Shown: positions 1 to 6,945 of the stretch, piece by piece
How positions within the stretch are numbered: the stretch's first letter is position 1
Layout: every line of letters starts with the position of its first letter
Assembly: GCA_035628135.1 (NCBI GenBank)
Contig: DASPKM010000013.1
Location: 1-64,000, forward strand
Length of the DNA stretch: 64,000 nucleotides
From: DASPKM01 sp035628135
GTDB lineage: Bacteria; Bacteroidota; Bacteroidia; Chitinophagales; Chitinophagaceae
Reading direction: 5' to 3'
Program-made: the position numbers and the translations under genes
The notes under the pieces: model-generated
Databases searched by the model: none
Told to the model about the DNA's origin: nothing
The model's input: only the letters and a program-made list of their open reading frames with translations

Positions 1-174
1 CCTAAATAATCTGTCTTTTTTGTCAAATTCCAATTCTTTGTAGTTCATAGTATATGAGGAATCAGATCTTATGTACTCTTTGACTATTCCAACTGCTCTC
101 GAATAATCACATTTGTGTGTACTTGTACAGGCCGAACAAACTACCAAATATAAAATCCAGATATATTGTTTCAT
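1..174 (-). CDS. putative lipoprotein, C-terminus cut by the window edge
   Basis: The reading frame starts at an ATG at 174 on the minus strand and stays open for 58 codons to the left edge. The N-terminus (MKQYIWILYLVVCSACTS) is a short charged start, a hydrophobic stretch and then a Cys at residue 13 or 16 that fits a lipoprotein signal peptide. The visible mature part is hydrophilic and Lys/Asp-rich. I recognise no family. It lies in an AT-rich stretch downstream of the RHS toxin operon, where small immunity-type lipoproteins are common, but that link is inference. Confidence 0.5.
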   Translation of the reverse strand, partial: MKQYIWILYLVVCSACTSTHKCDYSRAVGIVKEYIRSDSSYTMNYKELEFDKKDRLFR

Positions 175-438
175 AGATAATAAAGATTCTATCTCGGAGT
201 TTAGATTGCCAGGATTAACAGTTGGTTGCCAATATTTCAAGTGTTACCTTATCTATGTGAACTTGGTACCAAATACTGTTAATGATCCTTGATTGCTTCA
301 TGGCTTTTGCGAAGCGCAGCCGTTTGAAAGAAAAGGGATCTGCCCGAACGAATCCGGGGATGAGCTGCAAGGAGCGAGACGAGCTGCAGAACATCCGGGG
401 GCAGCCCAGCAGTATGGATATCAACAAAGTGACATGAT

Positions 439-497
439 CGCTATCCGTTGGCTGCACTGGCTCGGCACGGTAATTGCCGACGACCAGTGAGAGAGAC
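439..497. repeat. diverged direct repeat, copy A
   Basis: About 59 bases beginning CGCTATCCG and ending in TTGCCGACGACCAGTGAGAG resemble the stretch at 604-663. The last 20 bases are best conserved and the middle has drifted. No coding frame explains it. Confidence 0.4.
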
Positions 498-603
498 CTA
501 TTTCCCCGATTAATTTTCGCATAATCCGATCTATCTCAAAAACTTTTCAAGTATTTGAGAAATTGAATACCGATTTTTAGCTCCGAAATTCCATTCCGTG
601 CAA

Positions 604-663
604 CGCTATCCGGTTAGCTGCAATAGCTTAGAAAAGCTCCTTGCCGACGACCGATGAGAAGAC
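604..663. repeat. diverged direct repeat, copy B
   Basis: This is the second copy of the repeat at 439-497, again starting CGCTATCCG and ending TTGCCGACGACCGATGAGAA. It ends at the stop codon of the 663-1145 gene. Apart from these two copies I see nothing convincing in 175-662. Confidence 0.4.
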
Positions 664-1145
664 TATTGTTCGATTTGCCACTTTCGAGTTGATTGGTCAA
701 ATTTAAATGTATAGTTTGAATTAATCGCCGTTGAAAAAAAACCACCAGAAAAAACTTTTCTATAACATGTATCCTTGCTCTTTGGTAATTGAAAGCACGT
801 TACCGAAATATAAAATTTCTGAAGAGAATCAACTATCTGAATAGGAGACAAAAAAATTACTGTCTTAATTTCTCCGTTTTTCATCCTAGCACAAGCATCG
901 CTTTCGTTGAAGACAGACCTAACTCGAAAATTTCCTATTTCTGACCGAATCTGTTCGTAAGCTTTATCAACAACAACAAGTACAGAATCATTTTCATTAC
1001 CTGCCAGATTAAATCGAGCGATGAATTCAGAATTACCTAAGAGCTTTGATAATACCTCCTCGTAATAGCTACTTTGCTCTCTGTCCTGCGCTAGTATTGT
1101 CGCTGTTGTCAGCAGCAAGAAAAATGTAAGGACTAGATTAAACAT
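663..1145 (-). CDS. small secreted protein of unknown function
   Basis: I chose the ATG at 1145 (160 residues) because it gives a clean signal peptide, MFNLVLTFFLLLTTATILAQ, followed by a soluble domain. The frame is open 50 codons further upstream, but that extension is basic and hydrophilic and would bury the signal peptide. The mature part has alternating strand-like segments (for example VLVVVDKAYEQI, TVIFLSPIQIVDSLQ), which suggests a small alpha/beta periplasmic domain. I do not recognise the family. Composition is AT-rich compared with the neighbouring RHS genes. It may be an orphan immunity or accessory protein of the RHS locus (inference). Confidence 0.5.
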   Translation of the reverse strand: MFNLVLTFFLLLTTATILAQDREQSSYYEEVLSKLLGNSEFIARFNLAGNENDSVLVVVDKAYEQIRSEIGNFRVRSVFNESDACARMKNGEIKTVIFLSPIQIVDSLQKFYISVTCFQLPKSKDTCYRKVFSGGFFSTAINSNYTFKFDQSTRKWQIEQ

Positions 1146-1146
1146 A

Positions 1147-1320
1147 TTACCGATTGTTATCTTTTTCGTTTTGTTTTTTAGCGCGTTCAGTTGCCTTATC
1201 GTACATTTCTTCATATTGCTTCTATTTATACTTGATGTGGCTAATTGAAATATCTCCCTCAACAATTTTTCTGGTTTACTTCCAGGTTTCGCCATAACGC
1301 CGAGTATTTTGTGCGTCCAT
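1147..1320 (-). pseudogene. possible decayed small gene with two in-frame stops
   Basis: One frame reads MDAQNTRRYGETWK, stop, TRKIVEGDISISHIKYK, stop, then KQYEEMYDKATERAKKQNEK and a few more residues to a TAA at 1149-1147. The last segment has the look of a genuine amphipathic charged helix. Stops fall at codons 15 and 33. The ATG overlaps the stop of the upstream frame as TAATG, a typical coupled-gene junction. I infer a decayed gene, but chance is possible at this length. Confidence 0.25.
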
Positions 1321-1512
1321 TACTTGTATGCAATAGTCAAACCAAGCCCAATCAGTAACAATATCGGGTCACTAAACCATACTCGGAACGAGATCCAAAA
1401 ATTTTGCAGCTCCTTCATGTTCAATAGTTCTTCTATATACTTCGCGTTGAACAATTGGGAATAGGCTTAATAATATCAAAGGATAAATTATGTACAGAAG
1501 CTTCGTTCTCAT
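1320..1512 (-). pseudogene. possible frameshifted small two-helix membrane protein
   Basis: From ATG 1512 a frame reads MRTKLLYIIYPLILLSLFPI and continues REVYRRTIEHE before leaving for a short tail ending at 1372. One base over, another frame starts at ATG 1418 (MKELQNFWISFRVWF) and ends in a second hydrophobic helix, DPILLLIGLGLTIAYK, at a TAA at 1320-1322. Joined by a one-base correction near 1410-1418, the two make a natural protein of about 63 residues with two membrane helices. The downstream half alone (32 residues) could also be a real peptide. Confidence 0.3.
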
Positions 1513-1540
1513 TTCCGTTTCTTAGTCTGATTAAATATCC

Positions 1541-1548
1541 TAATTTTG
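1541..1548 (+). promoter_or_regulatory. candidate Bacteroidota -7 promoter element
   Basis: TAATTTTG matches the TAnnTTTG consensus exactly. It overlaps the first possible start codon of the regulator that follows, so if it is real the transcript would start at about 1553-1556. I see no convincing -33 TTG at the expected distance. Confidence 0.4.
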
Positions 1549-1929
1549 CAGCATTATTTGGTTAACGGCTTTTCAGATATAGCATTTAATTTAAAGCGCC
1601 TTAGAACAGAAAAAGCGATCTCCCAGGAAGACATGGCTAAAAAAACTAAGGTCCATGCCAACCACCTTAGCCGCTATGAACGCGGGCTGTCGGCTCCTTC
1701 CATTGAAGTAGTGGAGAAAATGGCGAAGCTCCTGGACGTGAGTATTGACGAGTTGGTATTTGGTTCAGTAAGTGAACGCATGGAAAAAAATATCAGCGAC
1801 CGTGAGTTGCTCTCCATGTTCCAAAAAATTCAGTCGCTTGGCCAGCAACAGCAGGATACTGTGAAGGATTTTATATCAGCTTACCTGCTCAAAGCTGATT
1901 TGCAAAAAAACCTCGCAGGAGTAAAATAA
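1546..1929 (+). CDS. XRE-family helix-turn-helix transcriptional regulator
   Basis: A DNA-binding helix-turn-helix of the Cro/CI (XRE) type occupies about residues 13-70 (NLKRLRTEKAISQEDMAKKT, then HANHLSRYERG and LLDVSIDELVFG). A helical tail of about 55 residues follows that could mediate dimerisation. There is no ATG before residue 30. The start is a TTG, either at 1546 or, if the promoter box at 1541-1548 is real, at 1558 on a nearly leaderless transcript. It is the only rightward gene in this patch, and a perfect hairpin ends it. Targets are unknown. Control of the neighbouring small genes is a guess from position. Confidence 0.8.
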   Translation: MQHYLVNGFSDIAFNLKRLRTEKAISQEDMAKKTKVHANHLSRYERGLSAPSIEVVEKMAKLLDVSIDELVFGSVSERMEKNISDRELLSMFQKIQSLGQQQQDTVKDFISAYLLKADLQKNLAGVK

Positions 1930-1958
1930 CAAAGAGCTGCGGCTCTTTGTTATTTTAC
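1921..1958 (+). terminator. perfect intrinsic-type hairpin after the XRE gene
   Basis: A 17-base arm at 1921-1937 pairs perfectly with 1942-1958 around the tetraloop TGCG. The right arm carries TTATTTTA. The left arm includes the regulator's stop codon. Being symmetrical, it may also stop minus-strand transcripts from the RHS operon. Confidence 0.8.
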
Positions 1959-1988
1959 TCCTCATTATATCTTCAGGCGATTAGCGAA

Positions 1989-2219
1989 CTAATTTTCTAA
2001 TCTACATTTTACGCCCAACTCCTGTAGCTTCAATAAAATCTTATTACCATCAATTTCTAAGCGAGGAACGGTCAATTCTATAATTTCATCCTTATCCACT
2101 AGTCTATCTTTCAGATCTTTGGCTTCTTTCAAAGAATAGCCGCATTCTTCATTTAGATATTTTATTAGCGCAATTTTTTTTAACCCTACATTCCAGCCGT
2201 AGCAAACAATTTTAGACAT
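1989..2219 (-). CDS. presumed immunity protein with L7/L12 C-terminal-like fold
   Basis: This 76-residue protein begins two bases after the stop codon of the RHS toxin gene, the position of immunity genes in polymorphic toxin loci. Residues 17-76 follow the pattern of the ribosomal protein bL12 C-terminal domain: IKYLNEECGYSLKEAKDL resembles the bL12 helix 'IKxVRxxTGLxLKEAKxLV', and a late LLKLQELGVKCRLE resembles 'KLEEAGAxVEL'. It lacks the bL12 N-terminal dimerisation domain and hinge, so it is not a ribosomal stalk protein. Its neutralising role is inferred from position and size. Being without a signal peptide, it would act in the cytoplasm. Confidence 0.6.
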   Translation of the reverse strand: MSKIVCYGWNVGLKKIALIKYLNEECGYSLKEAKDLKDRLVDKDEIIELTVPRLEIDGNKILLKLQELGVKCRLEN

Positions 2220-2221
2220 AG

Positions 2222-5200
2222 TTATTGCATTATATCAAAAGTCAAAGTAGGTGTCTTGCCAGGGTTAGCTCCGGTGGTTCGTTTTGCGCCTTCAATTACA
2301 ACTTTCTTGACACCTTGCTCTTTTCCGAACGCATTCATAAGAGATTTTATTCCCTTAATCCCTAGTTTATTCGCCATATCACCGTCTACATCAAAATTCT
2401 TAATTGTTAGGACATCATCAACTTTCGAAAAGTTTCCACCGAACTCAATTACATTGTCACCTACTTTTGTGGAATAGAATATTAAGTCATCCTCCTGCGC
2501 AGTTACTTTAAATGCAGATTCAATCATCTCATCAGATGAACTGGCAGCAACTCTTACTTCAGTGCTTGCTGTACTACCCCCAATCGTAAGTCCACGCTGC
2601 CCTGACATAGCAGCCCCATAAAACATGGTAAACAACGTCATTGCCCCAGTCCCTATTTCAGCTACCCCTTGCAGCCTTGATGCTGCCTCTCCTGTTAATA
2701 AATCCTTGCCAGTTGTTGCTTTACCAGCGCCGTGAACTATCATTCCAACAGGGTTGATATTCCTATTGAACCAATCCACGCCCCGATAGACGGCACCCTT
2801 ACCTTGCATAAAATCTTTAACTCCTTGTTGCACTTTTACAGCCAAGCCAAGATTGCTCCTAAAAGGCTCGAGCCCATCCAAATCAATAGCATTAGGCACT
2901 TCATTCCCTGCAAATTGGTATGGCGAGTAATAAGGATACTTGTCGGCTAACCCATCTTGACAGAAAAACCTTCCTATTTGATAATCGTAAAAGCGACGTT
3001 TATAATCATACCATGCAAGTCCATCGCCATCGTTAAATTCTTCATCCTGCTGTTCATATCCGTTGAAAAGTTGTTTATTCTCAGCATAATTCGTCTTAAG
3101 TGCCTTCGAACTTATCCCCGCCATCGTCAACCCAAATGGATAATAATGCGTCTCCTCCACCAACGGCCCCTTAAAATGCGTCACCTGCAGATTGTCAAAG
3201 ATCACATCTATATCCGGCGTTTCATTGCTCACATAAATATACAAATACCCGCTTTTACCAATTGTTAAACCATTGGGCTGGTGCACGTATACCACCGAGT
3301 CCGTGCCATTCCAGAAACTGGACTCTGCAGGCACCTGCTCAAACCCGCTGCTGGCACTGTCGTAGACCAATTGTTCATTGAACAGTATCCAGTTAAGGTA
3401 AGCCTTGGGCCGACTGCTGTTATAAGACCGGTCATTAAAAAACTCAGTTGTATTCGGACCTAACACATTGGTGGTTTGCAGTTCAGCTACAGAAAACTTT
3501 CCGCCGCCTCCGATACCTGAAATCAGTGCTGCAACCACATCTGTTAAAGGATCAACAGGACTTCCGGGCGAGGTGCCATTGGTCCTGTACCAACTGCTTA
3601 CCCTGATGTTGAATTTATCCCCTGCCATTACTTTCAGCAGAATGCCAGGACCTATCTTATTACCACTGCCGTTTGTTTTGGCTACCCAATCGTTCGGGTT
3701 AGTATATGTGTCCGTGGTGGGGTAGCCAGGCACCGTTGTACGCTGTACCCTCGTTGCAGGGATCTTTGAATAATACAGCGTATCACGTGCAAGGTTGCCC
3801 GTTTCCATGGAGGCTTCTGGATACGCTGCAGTATCCTTTTGCTCGGTCAACACCACCCGCACGTTGCCCAGGTGGTCTTTTTCAAAATAATCAAAGGCGT
3901 AGCCATTGTAAGCATTGGAAGTATTAGTAGTGAGACGTATCCTACCTTCTTCGTGCTGCAGAAGCTGCAACGTATCATTCTCATACACAAATCCTGCTAT
4001 ATACAGCGTTGTTTTGGCGGATTGGCCTGTTTCATTCACCACCTTCTTCAGCTTATTGCCAGCATTATCGTACACATAATCTATGTGGCCTTTGCCGGTA
4101 ACGTTGATGTAGGTAGGCAGGTTTAAGTGGTTATATGAGATGGTGCTAATAGATTTATTGGCGTCAGCAGTCATGTTGCCGTTGCCATCATACGTGTAGT
4201 CTGCCGTGCCACCCTGGTTATCACTGTTGTTTTGAGTTGGCTCTTTAAAATCCCCCAGGGTTGTGGTCGGATTGTTATTGCCATCCCGAACGTATTTCAG
4301 CTTGTTGCTGTAATCATTGCTCTGATAAATCAGGCTGTCGATGGTTACCGAACCGCCGAGTTTCCAGCCTTTCTGCCACATCTTTTTGATATTGCCGTTG
4401 GCGTCGTAAGCAGTGTTAGCATCGGTGCCATTACCCATCATCATGCTATAGTCAATGCCGGCACTTATGTCCCAGTTGCTGCCAGCTTTTTGGGTAAAGT
4501 CAGCTTTCAGCAACCGGTTGGCAGCATCGTAGCTGAAATCATACTTTCTTCTTTCGCCATCTCCTTTGCTTCGCCAGACACTGGCGCTGATGTTACCATT
4601 GTACTGCTTATTGCTGAAGGTGGCGTAGCCGTCCCTGTCATAGCCCAGCTCCATGCCGAACCAGGCATCGCTGGCCCCGTCTATATATCCTTTATTGATG
4701 GAGGTAAGCCAACCACGGATGTTGTAGGTGTTTACCAGTGAGTCCAGGCCGCTGCTGCCGTAAGCAGGGCCTATGGTTTTCTTTTTAAGCTGGCCGAGCG
4801 CATCGTACTCCATCGCTGCAATAGGATGCCAACTCTTTGAAAGATTTGTGCTGCCAATGGTGCTGTTTAGTTTTTTTTCAAGCTTTATCACCCTGCCTGC
4901 CTCGTCGTAGCTAATGCGTGTTTGCACCGTGTGGGTTTGGGTATTGGTTCCTGATTTCTGGTGCCGCAGCACGGTTTGCAGCACCTGCCCGGTAAAACAG
5001 TATTGGGTGGTAGCTATATCGGTGCCTCCAGTGTGGTTATAGGTTTTGGTTTGAATAACTCTGCCTTTGTCATCGTATAAACTGGCTGTCAGCAATCCTC
5101 CGTTTGTTTTATCCCATACACCCGTCACCACGCCCCTGGTCTGGCTACTTTGGGTCAGCCCTTGCGGGTAGGGCCAGGTGCTGTTGCTGGCCGCGGCAAA

Positions 5201-6574
5201 CTCGCTGTCCCAGGTATTGTCTTTTGTTGAATACGATCCGTACCACCCCGCCCAGGAATAGTCGTCGTAATAAGTGATGGTCAGCACATCGCTGTAAGCC
5301 ACCACGGGGAATGACTGGTCCAGCGAATACAGGGGGAAGCTGGCGGTCTGATAGTTTTCATACCGCGAAAGATTCTGCCCATCCAGGTAAGCCTGCATCG
5401 TGGCTTGAGTGGTGTAGGTGGCATTAGTATAAAACCCGGTCATGATGGGCCGGTTGAGCTGGTCGTACTTGGTGAACAACCATTTGTTGCTTGCTCTTAA
5501 GTTCGAGTCCTGCGACAATACTAGCCTGTCCCACTTGTCATATATCATGCGCACTTCACCCGCGCCGGGTATTCTTTTAACGATCATCCGGTTTTGCTGG
5601 TCGTACTCGTAGCGGAAGGTGAGCTCATTCAGAACACTGGAAGTAAGCGCCCACCCGTTTGCCTGCAGTTCTTCTACTGCTCTAGGTTGCAGCACGCCGC
5701 GCAGCAGGTTCAGATCATCATAAATGTAGTAGGTGCAAAGCCAGCCGGTATGATGTTCCGAAGGCGCGGAGCCAATTTGCACTTTCTTCAAGATCGTTTT
5801 TCCTTCCTTGTCCTTATATTCAACCACCTTGCTCTTGTGCTCATCAATGGTAACGATTTCATACAACTGCGTGGGATCGTAAGTATCTGTAGTGGCGAAG
5901 CTGCTACCACTAACTGTCCAGATGCGCACTGAATCATTCTCTTCATTTAACAGGTATTGGGTAGTAACATTCCTCCTGGAAGGTTCGCTGTTCGACTCAC
6001 TGCCCACCCAGCTATTACCAGGTGCATACCTATTGTTCGCCCGGTTAAGCGGAGAGGCTTCAAAATTTGTCTTTCCATAAAAAAATGTATCCAGCGGGTA
6101 TTGGGCATCGGCAAAAGTCAACTGTTGCTGGAAAGGATTAAGTTTAAACAAGCCATCGTTAGTGGTGTATCCACCAGTACCATTGGCAGCGAAAGGAAGA
6201 TATTTGTATTGTTCCCTCCCAAATTCATCATATACAAATGGACTTACCAGGTCCACCGCGTTTGCAGCTGATGCAGGGTTGGAAGGATCAGTAACCAGCG
6301 ACCCTTTCTTTACTACCGTTTGTAAAGGCCTGCCCAGCCCATCGAAGTACTGCGTGGCAACCTTCGCCTCCTTGAACAAGGCCGTATTGAGCGCGTTTGG
6401 ATCGGTAATGGGCGCAATGGCATCCCAGGTGCGCACGTAACTCTTGTTAACACCGGAAGCATATGCCGATGGCGGAGCAACCGGGTTTTGACCGTTAGCT
6501 GTCGTGCACGGCAATCCACATAAAAGCAATATTGCCACCCACGACGCCATCCGTTGTTCAAAGCTTGTTTGCAT
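2222..6574 (-). CDS. RHS-repeat polymorphic toxin with N-terminal DUF6443-type domain
   Basis: The 1450-residue protein has a signal peptide (about 1-29, ending TTANGQ) and an N-terminal region with the Bacteroidota 'TQYFDGLGRPLQTV' signature of DUF6443 (about 45-170). YD/RHS repeats follow, then the RHS-associated core (about 1143-1237, HYYPFGLTM to NAIDLDGLEP). In this family the repeats form a shell around a cargo toxin. The 213 residues after the core (bases 2222-2863) are the variable cargo. They start with an amphipathic, partly hydrophobic linker and end in a compact alpha/beta domain containing EGAKRTTGANPGKTP. I do not recognise its activity. This tail is clearly more AT-rich than the repeats. 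It is the fourth gene of a minus-strand operon and is followed at once by the presumed immunity gene. Confidence 0.85.
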   Translation of the reverse strand: MQTSFEQRMASWVAILLLCGLPCTTANGQNPVAPPSAYASGVNKSYVRTWDAIAPITDPNALNTALFKEAKVATQYFDGLGRPLQTVVKKGSLVTDPSNPASAANAVDLVSPFVYDEFGREQYKYLPFAANGTGGYTTNDGLFKLNPFQQQLTFADAQYPLDTFFYGKTNFEASPLNRANNRYAPGNSWVGSESNSEPSRRNVTTQYLLNEENDSVRIWTVSGSSFATTDTYDPTQLYEIVTIDEHKSKVVEYKDKEGKTILKKVQIGSAPSEHHTGWLCTYYIYDDLNLLRGVLQPRAVEELQANGWALTSSVLNELTFRYEYDQQNRMIVKRIPGAGEVRMIYDKWDRLVLSQDSNLRASNKWLFTKYDQLNRPIMTGFYTNATYTTQATMQAYLDGQNLSRYENYQTASFPLYSLDQSFPVVAYSDVLTITYYDDYSWAGWYGSYSTKDNTWDSEFAAASNSTWPYPQGLTQSSQTRGVVTGVWDKTNGGLLTASLYDDKGRVIQTKTYNHTGGTDIATTQYCFTGQVLQTVLRHQKSGTNTQTHTVQTRISYDEAGRVIKLEKKLNSTIGSTNLSKSWHPIAAMEYDALGQLKKKTIGPAYGSSGLDSLVNTYNIRGWLTSINKGYIDGASDAWFGMELGYDRDGYATFSNKQYNGNISASVWRSKGDGERRKYDFSYDAANRLLKADFTQKAGSNWDISAGIDYSMMMGNGTDANTAYDANGNIKKMWQKGWKLGGSVTIDSLIYQSNDYSNKLKYVRDGNNNPTTTLGDFKEPTQNNSDNQGGTADYTYDGNGNMTADANKSISTISYNHLNLPTYINVTGKGHIDYVYDNAGNKLKKVVNETGQSAKTTLYIAGFVYENDTLQLLQHEEGRIRLTTNTSNAYNGYAFDYFEKDHLGNVRVVLTEQKDTAAYPEASMETGNLARDTLYYSKIPATRVQRTTVPGYPTTDTYTNPNDWVAKTNGSGNKIGPGILLKVMAGDKFNIRVSSWYRTNGTSPGSPVDPLTDVVAALISGIGGGGKFSVAELQTTNVLGPNTTEFFNDRSYNSSRPKAYLNWILFNEQLVYDSASSGFEQVPAESSFWNGTDSVVYVHQPNGLTIGKSGYLYIYVSNETPDIDVIFDNLQVTHFKGPLVEETHYYPFGLTMAGISSKALKTNYAENKQLFNGYEQQDEEFNDGDGLAWYDYKRRFYDYQIGRFFCQDGLADKYPYYSPYQFAGNEVPNAIDLDGLEPFRSNLGLAVKVQQGVKDFMQGKGAVYRGVDWFNRNINPVGMIVHGAGKATTGKDLLTGEAASRLQGVAEIGTGAMTLFTMFYGAAMSGQRGLTIGGSTASTEVRVAASSSDEMIESAFKVTAQEDDLIFYSTKVGDNVIEFGGNFSKVDDVLTIKNFDVDGDMANKLGIKGIKSLMNAFGKEQGVKKVVIEGAKRTTGANPGKTPTLTFDIMQ

Positions 6575-6601
6575 AAGCTGAACCTTTTAAAATTGAACTG
6601 T

Positions 6602-6934
6602 TTAATTGTTGCTCACCAGCACCCTCTTCTTTTCTTTGTATAACAGGTATTTCTCTTCATTCAGCACCGTGCGGTACAGCGAATCCCTGGTATTCTCCAC
6701 CCGCTGCACATGAATGCCCAAAGAATCAGTGCCGGCGTACAGCTGCCGCTTCAACATCTTCGCCTCGTGGAGCTGTAGATTGATCTGGTAGATCAGCAGT
6801 TTCTGCACATCATTGAGATTGAGGGAATCCTTCATCTTCTGCGCAATCTTGTCTGCCACAAGAGTGGCAGGTGAAGACTGGGCTTTGGCCGTTACAGCAA
6901 TTACAAACAGGAAAAAAAACATCAATGCTCTCAT
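6602..6934 (-). CDS. small periplasmic protein, weakly Spy/CpxP-like
   Basis: The ATG at 6934 gives 110 residues with a signal peptide, MRALMFFFLFVIAVTAKAQ. An upstream in-frame start would overlap the previous gene and hide that peptide. The mature protein is almost all helix, with LNLNDVQKLLIYQINLQLHE and EEKYLLYKEKKR. The first recalls the LTxxQ repeat of Spy/CpxP-type periplasmic chaperones, but the similarity is short. It sits 11 bases after the YD-repeat gene and 27 bases before the RHS toxin gene. A role in folding or escorting the large RHS protein in the periplasm is inference. Confidence 0.6.
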   Translation of the reverse strand: MRALMFFFLFVIAVTAKAQSSPATLVADKIAQKMKDSLNLNDVQKLLIYQINLQLHEAKMLKRQLYAGTDSLGIHVQRVENTRDSLYRTVLNEEKYLLYKEKKRVLVSNN

Positions 6935-6945
6935 ATTTTTAGTTT

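Noticed and set aside
215..490. Short frames on both strands (80 and 65 residues) in the left intergenic region
   Set aside because: They overlap each other, have no signal peptide, motif or promoter, and one of them runs across the diverged direct repeat.
2256..6440. Many plus-strand frames opposite the RHS gene
   Set aside because: They are shadows of the strongly biased coding strand; none shows a motif, and the minus-strand frame is continuous with recognisable domains.
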